DNA of 64,000 bases from Curtobacterium sp. TC1 (lineage in GTDB: Bacteria > Actinomycetota > Actinomycetes > Actinomycetales > Microbacteriaceae), in the NCBI RefSeq assembly GCF_019844075.1, contig NZ_CP081964.1:310001-374000 (forward strand). Direction: 5' to 3'. Positions 51,505-60,674 of this stretch are shown here, one piece after another. Position 1 is the first letter of the stretch, and every line of letters starts with the position of its first letter. The translations under genes were made by a program, and so were the position numbers. The notes under the pieces are model-generated. The model searched no databases and was not told the DNA's origin. It saw only the letters and a list, made by a program, of their open reading frames with translations.

Positions 51505-52998
51505 GTGAGCAACGAACCCGAGCAGACGACGGAGCCCGCGCGCCGCGGTGCCGTGACGCCGCGCCACGGGCGCCAGAAGCGACGAGCGGGAGTGGTGTTC
51601 CCGGCGATCGCGGGCGTGCTGACCATGGCTGTCGTGTTGAGCGTCGGGTACACGGCGTACGCGTACAACCAGCTGTCCGGCGGGGTCACGATCGTCAACG
51701 CGATCACCGGCAAGAAGGACACGAAGGACGACGTCGACGGCAAGGCGCAGAACATCCTGCTCGTCGGTGACGACCACCGGCCGGACAACGCCACCCCCGA
51801 GCAGATGGCGGAACTCAGCACGACGTCGGACGGCGGTGCGACCAACACCGACACGATGATCGTCCTGCACATCAACGCCGACGGCTCGCAGGCGACGATG
51901 ATCTCGTTCCCGCGTGACTCGTACGTCGACATCCCGGACGTGGGCAAGGGCAAGCTCAACAGTGCCTTCTACTACGGCACGCTCAACGGTGGCGGCGACA
52001 CCGGTGGTGCGAAGATGCTCATCAAGACCATCGAGAACCTGAGTGGTCTGCAGATCGACCACTACGTCCGTGTCTCGCTGCTCGGCTTCTACCAGGTCGT
52101 CAAGGAGCTCGGGCCGGTCGAGGTCTGCCTGAACCAGGCGACCAACGACCCGTACTCCGGCGTCGACCTGCCGGCCGGCAAGTCCTCGCTGAACGCGAAG
52201 GAAGCCCTGTCCTTCGTCCGTCAGCGCCACGGCCTGCCGAACGGCGACCTCGACCGCAACGTCCGGCAGCAGTACTTCCTGTCGCAGGAGGCCCGGAAGG
52301 TCACCTCCGCCGGCACGCTGCTCAACCCGGTCAAGATGGGGAACATCCTCAAGGCCGTCGGGGGGTCGATCCAGACCGACACGAACCTGATCGACCTCGC
52401 CTCGCAGATGCGCAACCTGCGACCCGCGAACATCCAGTCGGCCACGATCCCGACCCTCGGCACGCCGACCGTCTACGTCAACGGTTCGGCGCTGTCCATC
52501 GTCGAGGTCGACACCGTCGGGCTGCCGGCCTTCGTGCAGGGCCTGGTCGGCGAGCCGGAGGCCTACGCCAAGGCCGGTCGCGCCCAGCCGGCGAACACCT
52601 CGGTCACCGTGCTGAACGGCAGCGGTGTCGAGGGTGCCGCGACCACGGCCGGTCAGGTCCTGACCAGCCGCGGGTTCCAGGTCGCACCGGCCGGTTCCTC
52701 CGCCACCACGAAGGTCACGCAGGTGCAGTACCCGGCCGGGCAGGAGTCACAGGCGAAGGCGATCGCGGCGGCCGTGCCCGGTGCCGTCGCCGTCCGCACC
52801 AGCGCGGTCACCGGTGTCACGCTCGTGCTCGGCACCGACGGCAAGACCGCGAAGCCCGCGAGCGAGCCGAGCGCGACCGCCTCGAAGCCCGCCAGCACCG
52901 GCTCCGGGTCGAAGCCGACCAAGCAGGCGACGAAGGAGCCCGCGCCGAAGTCGACCGACGTGCACAACTACGGCACCGAGGGCACCTGCATCAACTGA
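51505..52998 (+). CDS. LCP-family protein with C-terminal LytR_C domain
   Basis: 497 residues. One membrane anchor (about 32-55) precedes an LCP domain: LVGDDHRPDN, NTDTMIVLHI, SFPRDSYVDIPDVGKGKLNSAFYYG, VRQRHGLPNGDLDRNVRQQYFL. From about residue 370 a LytR_C domain (VTVLNGSGVEGAATTAGQVLTSRGFQV) is followed by a Ser/Lys/Thr tail ending in GTEGTCIN. It transfers cell-wall glycopolymers to peptidoglycan. GTG 51505 has TATGGT exactly 6 nt upstream (leaderless); the longer frame would start inside the terminator hairpin. It is a paralogue of the LCP protein at 46916. Confidence 0.92.
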   Translation: MSNEPEQTTEPARRGAVTPRHGRQKRRAGVVFPAIAGVLTMAVVLSVGYTAYAYNQLSGGVTIVNAITGKKDTKDDVDGKAQNILLVGDDHRPDNATPEQMAELSTTSDGGATNTDTMIVLHINADGSQATMISFPRDSYVDIPDVGKGKLNSAFYYGTLNGGGDTGGAKMLIKTIENLSGLQIDHYVRVSLLGFYQVVKELGPVEVCLNQATNDPYSGVDLPAGKSSLNAKEALSFVRQRHGLPNGDLDRNVRQQYFLSQEARKVTSAGTLLNPVKMGNILKAVGGSIQTDTNLIDLASQMRNLRPANIQSATIPTLGTPTVYVNGSALSIVEVDTVGLPAFVQGLVGEPEAYAKAGRAQPANTSVTVLNGSGVEGAATTAGQVLTSRGFQVAPAGSSATTKVTQVQYPAGQESQAKAIAAAVPGAVAVRTSAVTGVTLVLGTDGKTAKPASEPSATASKPASTGSGSKPTKQATKEPAPKSTDVHNYGTEGTCIN

Positions 52999-53033
52999 GG
53001 CCACGGCCGGGACGCCCTCGCTAGGTTCGAGGG

Positions 53034-53816
53034 GTGAGCAACGCAGCGCGTCCGATCGTCCTGATGACCTACAACATCAAGAACCCGGACCCGGAGCACG
53101 ACTGGCCGGCCCGGCTCCCCGTCCTGCTCGACGTCATCCGACGGCACGACCCCGACCTGGTGTGCGTGCAAGAGGCGTTCGCGCACCAGCTCGACGACCT
53201 GCGTGCCGGCCTGCCGGACCACGCGGACGTCGGACAGGGCCGCGAGGGCGGCACCGCTGGCGAGCACCCGGCGGTGTTCTACCGTCGCGACCGGTTCCGG
53301 CCGACCGACGAGGGCTCGTTCTGGCTGTCGGACACCCCGGACGAACCGGTCTCGAACACGTGGGACAGCCTGTACCCGCGCATCGCGAACCACGCGGTGT
53401 TCCTGGACACCGACGGCCCGGCCGTCACGGTGCTCACCACGCACCTGGACCACGAGCCGGGCGAGCACGGTGACGAGGTGCGCGGCAAGAGCGCGGCGCT
53501 GATCGTCGAACGGCTCGCGCGGGAGACCGGTCCCGTCGTCTTCGCCGGGGACTGCAACGAGCCGGCCGGCGCCGGCCCCGCCTCACGGGTCTTCGCCGAG
53601 GCCGGGTTCGACGACACCTGGCTGCTCGCGGGCGACCCGGAGGACCGGACCGCGTCGTTCAACGACTGGCAGCCACCGGTCGACACCGCGGAACGCATCG
53701 ACTGGGTGCTGACCCGCGGCGTCTCCGGCGTCGATCGCGTCGTCATCGACCACGACGGTCCGGAGACGTGGTTCGCCAGCGATCACTTCCCGGTGATCGC
53801 GACGATCCGCGTGTGA
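53034..53816 (+). CDS. Endonuclease/exonuclease/phosphatase-fold hydrolase
   Basis: 260 residues covering the whole EEP fold. Metal/catalytic elements: LMTYNIKN, VCVQEAF (Glu), TTHLDHE (His), FAGDCNEPAGAG (Asp, Asn), RIDWVL and SDHFPVIA (Asp, His). No signal peptide, so it acts inside the cell unless exported unusually. Substrates in the family range from DNA to inositol phosphates and sphingolipids. GTG 53034 follows TAGGTT by 6 nt (leaderless). Its stop is 1 nt before the convergent gene's stop. Confidence 0.88.
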   Translation: MSNAARPIVLMTYNIKNPDPEHDWPARLPVLLDVIRRHDPDLVCVQEAFAHQLDDLRAGLPDHADVGQGREGGTAGEHPAVFYRRDRFRPTDEGSFWLSDTPDEPVSNTWDSLYPRIANHAVFLDTDGPAVTVLTTHLDHEPGEHGDEVRGKSAALIVERLARETGPVVFAGDCNEPAGAGPASRVFAEAGFDDTWLLAGDPEDRTASFNDWQPPVDTAERIDWVLTRGVSGVDRVVIDHDGPETWFASDHFPVIATIRV

Positions 53817-53817
53817 G

Positions 53818-54549
53818 TCAGCAGCTCCGCTGCGCGTGCACGGGCATCGGGGATCCGAGCACCGTGACCGTGGTCTCGTCCGTCAGCGCCGAGACCCCGT
53901 TGGTGCCGGCGGAGTCGGCCGGGTGGTCGTCGCCGGAGGTGTCGTCGGCCCAGCCCTCGCGCAGCAGCAGCTGCCACGCGCGCGAGTCGTCCGAACCGTA
54001 GGACACCCGCTCGGAGCGGGGAGCGTCGGCGATCTCGTCGGCGATGTCGTCGCCGACCTGCACGCCGTCGGGGCCGGTCAGCTCGATCCGTGCACCGAGT
54101 CGGCTGCGGACCTGGTCGCGCAGGACGCGGATCTCGACGGCGTTGCCCGCGCGCGCCTCGGTGGTCAGGGCCGCGACCCGGATCGCACCGCCCCACGTGG
54201 ACGTGGTGCCGGCCGGGAAGCACGCGCCGCCGACGCCTTCGGCGGTCTGGGTGCGTGTCGGGGTGCCGAGCAGGCGGTCGAGCAGGCTCACGGTCAACCG
54301 GGAGTCGCGCATCGACGACTCGACGACGGTCTTCCCGCCGTTGCGGAGCACCAGGGACTCGGCGTCGAGCTCGATCGAGTCGACCCGACGGAGCTTCGCG
54401 TTCGACACGTGCACCGGAGCGGCGTCGTGTGTGGTCTCGGCGGCCACGGCCGCATCGGTACCGATCCCGGTGGTGCCGTCGAACGCGAGCGCGCCGGCCG
54501 AGAAGGCGAGCACGGCAGCGCCGAGCGCCAACAGGGTCCGAGGAGTCAC
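53818..54549 (-). CDS. Secreted protein of unknown function
   Basis: 243 residues. A signal peptide (about 1-37, DAAVAAETT) indicates export. The mature part (VSNAKLRRVDSIELDAESLVLRNGGKTVVESSMRDSRL to HAQRSC) is beta-rich and acidic with two cysteines, one in GGACFPAG and the last residue but none between. No family recognised. TACCGT lies exactly 6 nt before GTG 54549, predicting a leaderless mRNA. It lies between an EEP hydrolase and a stress SDR, giving no functional hint. Confidence 0.75.
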   Translation of the reverse strand: MTPRTLLALGAAVLAFSAGALAFDGTTGIGTDAAVAAETTHDAAPVHVSNAKLRRVDSIELDAESLVLRNGGKTVVESSMRDSRLTVSLLDRLLGTPTRTQTAEGVGGACFPAGTTSTWGGAIRVAALTTEARAGNAVEIRVLRDQVRSRLGARIELTGPDGVQVGDDIADEIADAPRSERVSYGSDDSRAWQLLLREGWADDTSGDDHPADSAGTNGVSALTDETTVTVLGSPMPVHAQRSC

Positions 54550-54747
54550 CGTTCGACGGTACGACCCCGACCCGTCCAGAACGACAGGTGTTACCGAATC
54601 GGGTCCTGGCCGTCACCGGACCGTGACAATCGAGGAAGACGCAGGTGCGGCCCTGGACCGGTGGGGCCGGCGGACGTCAGCCGGTCCGCCCGCCGGGGGA
54701 CAGCCTCCTGGACGGCCCGTGGTGCGCCCCTGCGTACCGTCGGCGGC

Positions 54748-55689
54748 ATGACGGACCAGCAGAACGACCAGGCAGGGCTCGACCAGGCAGCGCTCGACCA
54801 GTACTCCATGCAGGACCCGACGAAGATGTACGCCGACAAGAAGCCGGACGAGCAGTACCTCGAGGGTGCCGGTACCGACGCCGAGATGGCGGAGAACGTC
54901 CCCGCCGACCACGGCGAGGACACCTACCGCGGCTCCGGCCGACTCGCGGGCCGCAAGGCACTCGTCACCGGTGGCGACTCCGGCATCGGCGCAGCGGTCG
55001 CCATCGCCTACGCACGCGAGGGCGCCGACGTCGCGATCTCGTACCTGCCCGAGGAGCAGGAGGACGCCGACCGCATCGTCGCGCTCATCGAGGCCGCCGG
55101 CCGCAAGGCGGTCGCACTGCCCGGCGACATCACGTCCCTCGCGGTGTGCGAGCAGATCGTCGCCGACACCGTGGCGCAGCTCGGCGGGATCGACATCCTC
55201 GTGAACAACGCGGGCAAGCAGCAGAACGTCGACGACATCACGAAGATCTCCGACGAGGAGTTCGACGAGACCTTCAAGACGAACGCCTACGCGACCTTCC
55301 GGATCACCAAGGCCGCCGTGCCGCACCTGCAGCCGGGCTCCACGATCATCAACACGACGTCGATCCAGGCCTACGCGCCGTCGCCGCACCTGGTGCACTA
55401 CGCGGCCACGAAGGCGACCGTGAACAACCTGGCGAAGGGCCTGGCGGCGCAGCTCGCGCCCAAGGGCATCCGCGTCAACGCCGTCGCACCGGGGCCGATC
55501 TGGACCCCGCTGCAGCCGGCCGGTGGCCAGCCGCCCGAGGCGCTGCCGTCCGCCGGAGAGCAGACCTACCTCGGCCGCTGGGGGCAGCCCGCCGAGCTCG
55601 CGCCGGCCTACGTGTTCCTGGCCAGCGGTGAGTCGTCCTACGTCGTGGGTGAGACGCTGCACGTCGACGGCGGGATGCCGACGCCGTAA
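54748..55689 (+). CDS. SDR-family oxidoreductase, general stress protein 39/YghA-like (paralogue 2)
   Basis: 313 residues. Long N-terminal extension (about 1-60, QDPTKMYADKKPDEQYLEG) then the Rossmann fold: TGGDSGIG, NNAGKQQNVDD, catalytic Tyr-x3-Lys in HYAATKATV, APGPIWTPLQPAGGQ. It resembles the product at 20454 (similar extension and the same WTPLQP substrate loop) but keeps NNAG. TACCGT is 7 nt before ATG 54748 (leaderless). A GACGGGAGGC-family terminator follows. Confidence 0.9.
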   Translation: MTDQQNDQAGLDQAALDQYSMQDPTKMYADKKPDEQYLEGAGTDAEMAENVPADHGEDTYRGSGRLAGRKALVTGGDSGIGAAVAIAYAREGADVAISYLPEEQEDADRIVALIEAAGRKAVALPGDITSLAVCEQIVADTVAQLGGIDILVNNAGKQQNVDDITKISDEEFDETFKTNAYATFRITKAAVPHLQPGSTIINTTSIQAYAPSPHLVHYAATKATVNNLAKGLAAQLAPKGIRVNAVAPGPIWTPLQPAGGQPPEALPSAGEQTYLGRWGQPAELAPAYVFLASGESSYVVGETLHVDGGMPTP

Positions 55690-55706
55690 CGCGTCGCTGA
55701 CGGGCT

Positions 55707-55746
55707 GACGGGAGGCGCGGTGCCGGTGGGTACCGCGCCTCCCGTC
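55707..55746. terminator. GACGGGAGGC-family terminator
   Basis: Stem 55707-55721 (GACGGGAGGCGCGGT) with 55732-55746, extended by G-U and C-G pairs around GGT. It separates the SDR from the convergent small gene. Confidence 0.85.
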
Positions 55747-55780
55747 GTCCGTGTGGTCGGGTCCACGGCGCCTGGTCGCG

Positions 55781-56107
55781 TCAGCAGGTGACGGCGCGCG
55801 CCATCTTCTCGAGGAGCTCCCGCGCGGAGAGCGCGGCGGCGAGTTCGACCTCGACCGGGTTGATGCCGATCGCGTGCTCGAACGCGCGTCGGCGTGCCTG
55901 GTCGACGATCGGGACCTCGGGGCGTTGCGGCAGCACCGCGATGGCCCGTGCGGCGGCGTCGAACGCGCCGGTGGGGCGGCCGAGCTGCTCCCACATCGCG
56001 CGGACGTCGTGCGCGACCTGTTCCGGGTCGCCGCCGAACTCGAAGCCGGCCGAGGCCATCGTCGCGAGTCCCTGTGCGGTGGGGTCGTTCGGGGTCATGC
56101 CCGGCAT
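55781..56107 (-). CDS. Small protein of unknown function
   Basis: 108 residues, cytosolic. Sequence runs ASAGFEFGGDPEQVAHDVRAMWEQLGRP and ARRRAFEHAIGINPVEVELAAALSARELLEKMA, predicted mostly helical. No family recognised. Starts at ATG 56107, 56098 or GTG 56113 are all possible. CACGGATCCGTG (56113-56124) is a perfect 12-bp palindrome just upstream and may control the gene. It diverges from the TetR-like gene. Confidence 0.6.
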   Translation of the reverse strand: MPGMTPNDPTAQGLATMASAGFEFGGDPEQVAHDVRAMWEQLGRPTGAFDAAARAIAVLPQRPEVPIVDQARRRAFEHAIGINPVEVELAAALSARELLEKMARAVTC

Positions 56108-56271
56108 GGTCACACGGATCCGTGCGAACCCGCTGGGCGTCGCTCCCGTGTCCCCCCATGTGCCGACACCCGTACCGGGGATTCTGTTGTGGCCCGTTCT
56201 GCGTTTGGATGGACGTGCCCCGGCGTCGGGGCGACCCCGGACAGGACGTCCGTGGAACGACGGAGGGCACG

Positions 56272-56955
56272 ATGCTCGAACACACCAGCGCCGACACGCA
56301 GGCCGCAGCGGCCGCGGCGGCGACCCTGCACCTCCGGATCACGATCGTGGGGGCCACCGTCGACCTGCTCCGCGACGTCCCCTTCCACGAAGCACGCGCC
56401 GTGCAGGTCGCCGAACGGATGGGCATCTCCGTCGAGGAGCTCGAGCAGCACTTCCCGTCCTGGGACGGCCTGGTGCTCGCCGCCGTCGACCGCTGGAACG
56501 GTGGCCGGATGGACGAGGTCACCCGGGAGGTCGGCGACGGCTCGACCGTCGAGCTCCTGCGCGCGATCGTCGCGTCGAACGCCGAGGACCCCGCGCTCAT
56601 GCGCCTGCTGGTCGCGCTGCTGTCCGTCGCGGGCAACCCCGAGCACCCGATGGCGACGTACCTGCGGTCGCGGTACCAGCTCTTCTACGCCCAGGTGAAG
56701 CGCGGGCTCGAGCGCGACATCGCCGTCGGTCGCGCACCGCACACGATGGATCCCCGTCGCGGCGCCGAACAGCTCATCGCGCTGTACGAGGGGCTGCAGC
56801 TGCAGGCCCTGCTCCGCTCGGATCTCGACCTCGTCGCGGCGTTCGACCGTGCGGTGGCCCGTCTCGAGCGCGGCTGGATGGAACGCTACGAACCGCACGC
56901 CGCACGCCGGCACGCCACGTGGAGCGACGGCGACGACGGCAGCTGGGACATCTGA
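56272..56955 (+). CDS. TetR-like regulator
   Basis: 227 residues. An N-terminal helical region contains a helix-turn-helix of TetR type (EARAVQVAERMGISVEELEQHFPSWDGLVLAAVDRW, about 43-78). The C-terminal helical domain (about 85-205) fits a TetR effector domain. GGAGGG lies 5 nt before ATG 56272. The longer frame upstream (from 55894) is antisense to the small gene and lacks coding signs. The target may be thrE or the small gene upstream (inference). Confidence 0.75.
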   Translation: MLEHTSADTQAAAAAAATLHLRITIVGATVDLLRDVPFHEARAVQVAERMGISVEELEQHFPSWDGLVLAAVDRWNGGRMDEVTREVGDGSTVELLRAIVASNAEDPALMRLLVALLSVAGNPEHPMATYLRSRYQLFYAQVKRGLERDIAVGRAPHTMDPRRGAEQLIALYEGLQLQALLRSDLDLVAAFDRAVARLERGWMERYEPHAARRHATWSDGDDGSWDI

Positions 56956-56963
56956 CCCGACCG

Positions 56964-58484
56964 TCAGCGCCCGTCGGACCCCGACCGCGACCCGCGCGGC
57001 ACCGAGCCGTCGCCGGGGTCGTACCCGGTGTCCCGGATGACCCGGAGCGCCGTCGTGTCGTTGTGCACCGAGTGCACGACGACCCGGCGGGTCCGACGGA
57101 GCGCCCGGCGCGCGCCCGGTGTCGCGAACAGGCCGCCGAGCACGAGCCCGGCGCCGATCCCGAGTGCCACGGAGACCGCCGCCACGAAGTCGAGGGCCGC
57201 GCTCGACGACCCCGACATGAAGTTCAGCAGCGCGTTCGACACCGCGACACCGGGCAGCAGCGCCCCGCAGAACGCCGGCACCGCGATCGCCGCGACCGCC
57301 GTCCGCATCCGTGCCGCCGCGTAGGTCGAGAGCACACCCAGCAGGACGGCGGCCAGGAACGTCGCGCCGAGCAGCGGCAGGCCCAACTGCCGCAGCCCCC
57401 ACAGCGAGGCACCGGCGGCCACCGAGAACACCACGGCGACGGGGATCACCCGCGCACTGGCCTGCTGCACGAAGCAGTTCGCCCCGGCCGACACCACGGT
57501 GAGCGAGAGCGAGGCCCACAGCGGCAGCGCCTGGGTGACGATGCCGGACGGGTCGACCTCGAGGTGCAGCCACTTCGTCATCGCGATCCCCGCCGGCACC
57601 CCCACCACGATCGCGGCGATGACCAGCCCGATGTAGAACGCACGGGCGACCGCCATCGCCCGGAAGCCGGAGATCGCGTCCTGGGCCCAGGTCACGAGCG
57701 AGACGTGCGGCAGGAGCAGCACCACCAGCGCGGCGACCATGGTGGCGGCCCCCGCCGGGTGCAGCACGCCCGCACCGATCGCCAGGGTGCCGATCACGGA
57801 CGCGACCGCCCCCTGGGCCCCGGACACGAAGAACTGCGGGTAGCCACGGCCCGTCAGCCAGCGCCCGGACAGGATGATCCCGAACATCAGCACGAACGCC
57901 CCGATGCCCGCTCGCCACCCGCCACCGGCCTGCATCGCGATCGAGGTCCCCAGGATCGAGAGCCCCACGTCGGCGAGCCACGTCGGCCAGCGCGGTGGCA
58001 TCCGCAGCACCGCGACGAGGGCGCTCACGGCCGAGGTCATGTCGCGCTCGTCGTGGACCAGGTCGTCGACGATCTGGTTCGCGCGCGCCAAGCGGTCCAG
58101 GTCGGAGCCGTCGGAACTCACTGTCCGGACCTTCACGAGCGGCGGGATGTCGGCCGGCGCGTACTGGATCGTCACCGAACTGCCGGAGAAGTCGAGGTCG
58201 AGCGGCGCCAGGTTCCACTTCGTCGACACCGCGACGACGGCCGTCTCGACGCTGCGGGTGTCGGCACCGGAGGCGAGCATCACCTCGGCCAGGTCGAGGC
58301 AGAAGTCGACGATCTGCGTCGCCGTGTACTGATCGCGCCCCTTCGCGTCGGGCTCCACGTGCTCGTAGATCGTCCCGCGCAGGCGGGCCCGCGCATCGCG
58401 CAGGTCGTGCTGCGCGAGACTGCGGCGACGTGGCCGGGGTGGGCGGCCCGGCTTGTGCGGGCCCGGGTGGTGCTGCTCGGCCAT
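56964..58484 (-). CDS. ThrE-family threonine/serine exporter
   Basis: 506 residues. A hydrophilic N-terminal domain (about 60-160, DFCLDLAEVMLASGADTRSVETAVVAV) precedes 10 membrane helices in two blocks, the ThrE and ThrE_2 modules: GQFFVSGAQGAVASVIGTL-like and NALLNFMSGSSSAALDF. The fused form is typical of Corynebacterium ThrE, which exports threonine and serine using the membrane potential. The C-terminal tail (RRTRRVVVHSVHNDTTALRV) is a hydrophilic extension. Start at ATG 58484. It converges with the TetR-like gene, whose stop is 8 nt away. Confidence 0.9.
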   Translation of the reverse strand: MAEQHHPGPHKPGRPPRPRRRSLAQHDLRDARARLRGTIYEHVEPDAKGRDQYTATQIVDFCLDLAEVMLASGADTRSVETAVVAVSTKWNLAPLDLDFSGSSVTIQYAPADIPPLVKVRTVSSDGSDLDRLARANQIVDDLVHDERDMTSAVSALVAVLRMPPRWPTWLADVGLSILGTSIAMQAGGGWRAGIGAFVLMFGIILSGRWLTGRGYPQFFVSGAQGAVASVIGTLAIGAGVLHPAGAATMVAALVVLLLPHVSLVTWAQDAISGFRAMAVARAFYIGLVIAAIVVGVPAGIAMTKWLHLEVDPSGIVTQALPLWASLSLTVVSAGANCFVQQASARVIPVAVVFSVAAGASLWGLRQLGLPLLGATFLAAVLLGVLSTYAAARMRTAVAAIAVPAFCGALLPGVAVSNALLNFMSGSSSAALDFVAAVSVALGIGAGLVLGGLFATPGARRALRRTRRVVVHSVHNDTTALRVIRDTGYDPGDGSVPRGSRSGSDGR

Positions 58485-58542
58485 CCCGCCATGGTGCCAG
58501 TCCGCGGACCCCGAGTCCTGAGGTCCGCTGGACGCGCTCGGA

Positions 58543-58791
58543 TCAGCTCCGGCGGCGCACGCTGAGCCGGCCGAGTGCGAACGCCGCGACGACCGCGCCC
58601 ACCAGCACGAGGACCGGTCCCACCGTTGCCTGCCAGGGGCGGCTCCCCGCGACGAAGGCGTAGTCGGCCTCCGGTGCGAAGGAGGCGAAGCCGAACGTGG
58701 ACGGCGGGGTGAGCAGGTTCAGGAGGATGCCGGCGGCGACGCCGGCCAGGCCGACCCAGAGGGTCACGTGGGTCCAGGTCGCGCGACGCAT
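58543..58791 (-). CDS. Small membrane protein of unknown function
   Basis: 82 residues with two predicted helices (VTLWVGLAGVAAGILLNLL and VGPVLVLVGAVVAAFALGRL) and a basic C-terminus. Family not recognised. TACGCT lies 6 nt before ATG 58791, predicting a leaderless mRNA. It lies 58 nt upstream of thrE on the same strand and may be co-transcribed. Confidence 0.6.
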   Translation of the reverse strand: MRRATWTHVTLWVGLAGVAAGILLNLLTPPSTFGFASFAPEADYAFVAGSRPWQATVGPVLVLVGAVVAAFALGRLSVRRRS

Positions 58792-58811
58792 GGTGCCAGC
58801 GTACGTGCCGG

Positions 58812-58855
58812 CGGACGGGAGGCCCGGTGCCAGCTGGCACCGGGCCTCCCGTCCG
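58812..58855. terminator. GACGGGAGGC-family terminator, perfect 44-bp palindrome
   Basis: 58812-58831 with 58836-58855 around AGCT. It lies downstream of osmC. The same sequence architecture as 23326-23369, differing in three symmetric positions. Confidence 0.92.
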
Positions 58856-58885
58856 TCACGTGGTGACGTCGCCTGCGTCGCTCGC

Positions 58886-59326
58886 CTACTGCTCGAACGT
58901 CGCGTCGAGCGTGATGTCGACGCCGGTGAGTGCCTTGCTGACGGGGCACGTGGCCTTGGCGTCCTCGGCGGCCTTCAGGAAGGTCGCCTCGTCGATGCCG
59001 GTGACCTCGCCGTGCACGGTCAGGGCGATGCCGGTGAGCTTGAAGCCGCCGGCCGAATCCGGGCCGAGCGAGACGTCGGCCTTGACGTCGAGGGCCTCGA
59101 CCGTGCCGCCGGCCTCGCCGAGGACGGCCGAGAACTGCATGGCGTAGCAGGCCGAGTGTGCGGCCGCGATGAGCTCCTCGGGGCTGGTGCTGCCACCGGC
59201 CTCGTCAGCGGCGCGCTTCGGGAACGAGACGTCGTAGGTGCCGACCTTCGAGCTGGAGAGCTCGACCTGACCGGAACCGTCGTTGAGCCCGCCGTTCCAG
59301 GCGGTGCGTGCGGTGCGCGTGGGCAT
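58886..59326 (-). CDS. OsmC-family peroxiredoxin
   Basis: 146 residues. The two redox cysteines are in AHSACYAMQF and AKATCPVSKAL, spaced as in OsmC/Ohr. The N-terminal TARTAWNGGLNDGSGQVEL and SPEELIAAAHSACY motifs place it in the OsmC branch. It reduces organic hydroperoxides. AAGGAG lies 7 nt before ATG 59326, so the long frame to 59515 is not used. Terminator after it; the 93-nt repeat copy 1 lies upstream of its divergent neighbour. Confidence 0.93.
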   Translation of the reverse strand: MPTRTARTAWNGGLNDGSGQVELSSSKVGTYDVSFPKRAADEAGGSTSPEELIAAAHSACYAMQFSAVLGEAGGTVEALDVKADVSLGPDSAGGFKLTGIALTVHGEVTGIDEATFLKAAEDAKATCPVSKALTGVDITLDATFEQ

Positions 59327-59446
59327 GGCCGCTCCTTTCGTGTGGGGGATCGGTCCCGAGCGGGACCGTCGCCGTCGAGTCAAGCGGAGAACGCGCGTTC
59401 TCGCAACCGGCTCACGGCGAAGACGCAGGGTTCGCCGGTGGTCCGC

Positions 59447-59539
59447 GCGTACTTGGTGCGTTCGGGCGTACCTGGTCGGAACTTCCTGGCAGGTACGCCC
59501 GACCCTTCGTACCATCGCGGGCGCTCTGGGAAGAACCGA
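59447..59539. repeat. 93-nt dispersed repeat, copy 1
   Basis: Shares strong similarity with 60675-60767 over its whole length (e.g. TCGGGCGTACCTGGTCGGAA and TACGCCCGA, then CGCGGGYGTCCTGGGAAGRACCGA-like ends). It contains two GCGTAC(C/T)TGGT motifs and an inverted copy, giving a hairpin (59462-59474 with 59490-59502). It lies between osmC and the alcohol dehydrogenase gene. Confidence 0.85.
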
Positions 59540-59554
59540 ACTCCGGAGGCTGGG

Positions 59555-59606
59555 CGACAGGTGTCGTGTTAAACGACAGGTGTAGCCTGAATGGCGTTCA
59601 AAGGAG
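59555..59606 (+). promoter_or_regulatory. Promoter/operator region of the zinc alcohol dehydrogenase gene
   Basis: CGACAGGTGT occurs twice in direct repeat (59555-59564 and 59574-59583). The first copy is part of CGACA-GG-TGTCG. TAGCCT (59583-59588) is the likely -10, and AAGGAG (59601-59606) the ribosome binding site. The repeats lie over the -35 region. Confidence 0.55.
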
Positions 59607-59613
59607 ACCCACC

Positions 59614-60657
59614 ATGCGCGCCGTCGTGTTCGAGCAGTACCAGACCTTCCCGTCCCTCACGGACGTCCCCAAGCCCACGCCGGGCCCGGGGGAGGTGCTC
59701 CTCAAGGTCGCCGGTGCCGGTGCGTGCCACTCGGACGTCGCCGTGTACCGCGAGTTCCAGGAGGGGCAGCCGGGCGCGCAGTCCCCGTCGTTCGTCCTCG
59801 GCCACGAGAACTCCGGCTGGGTCGAGGCCGTCGGCGACGGGGTGACCGGGTTCACCGAGGGGGACGCCTACCTGGTCTACGGGCCGGTCGGCTGCGGGCA
59901 CTGCTCGTACTGCTCGAAGGGGCAGGACACCTACTGCGAGAACGCCGCGACGAACCCGTACATGGGCATCGGTCTCGGGCGGGACGGCGGCATGGCGGAG
60001 TACGTGAGCGTCCCCGCCCGCAACCTCGTGCCGCTCGGCGACGCCGACCCGATCGCCGCCGCACCGCTCAGCGACGCCGCGCTCACGCCGTACCACGCGA
60101 TCAAGAACTCCCTGCCGAACCTGGCGGGTGGCGGTCGCTTCGCCCTCGTCGTCGGGCTCGGCGGCCTCGGGCAGATCGCCGTGCAGATCCTCACCGCGCT
60201 CACCGGCGCCACGGTCATCGCCACGGACATGAAGCAGGACGCCATGGACCGCGCTGCCGCCCGGGGCGCGATCACCGTCCCCGGAGGACCGGACCAGGCC
60301 GCCGCGATCCGCGAGATCACCGGCGGTCGTGGCGTCGACGCCGCGTTCGACTTCGTCGGTGCCACCCCCACGATCAAGGTCGCGCAGGCCTCGATGGCGG
60401 TCGGTGGCCGGTTCACCGTCGTCGGGATCGCCGGCGGTACCACCGAGTGGAACTTCTTCGCGACGCCGTACGAGTCGACGATCACGAACACCTACTGGGG
60501 CACGATCGAGGACCTGCACGAGGTCGTCGCGATGTACCGCGCCGGGCAGATCGTCCCCGACGTCGAGCGCTACGCGCTGTCGGACGCCCTCGAGGCGTAC
60601 CGAAAGCTCGAGGCCGGCGAGCTCTCGGGCCGCGCGGTCGTCGTCCCGACGCTCTGA
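59614..60657 (+). CDS. Zinc-dependent alcohol dehydrogenase (MDR family)
   Basis: 347 residues. Catalytic zinc ligands: Cys in GACHSDVAV, His-Glu in GHENSGWVEAVG and the Asp/Cys downstream. Structural zinc ligands: GCGHCSYCSKGQDTYC (four cysteines near 90-105). NAD(P)-binding motif VVGLGGLGQIAVQ. It is typical of NAD-dependent primary alcohol dehydrogenases in actinobacteria. AAGGAG lies 7 nt before ATG 59614. Flanked by two copies of a 93-nt repeat. Confidence 0.93.
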   Translation: MRAVVFEQYQTFPSLTDVPKPTPGPGEVLLKVAGAGACHSDVAVYREFQEGQPGAQSPSFVLGHENSGWVEAVGDGVTGFTEGDAYLVYGPVGCGHCSYCSKGQDTYCENAATNPYMGIGLGRDGGMAEYVSVPARNLVPLGDADPIAAAPLSDAALTPYHAIKNSLPNLAGGGRFALVVGLGGLGQIAVQILTALTGATVIATDMKQDAMDRAAARGAITVPGGPDQAAAIREITGGRGVDAAFDFVGATPTIKVAQASMAVGGRFTVVGIAGGTTEWNFFATPYESTITNTYWGTIEDLHEVVAMYRAGQIVPDVERYALSDALEAYRKLEAGELSGRAVVVPTL

Positions 60658-60674
60658 CCACGGGTCGTCTCGCG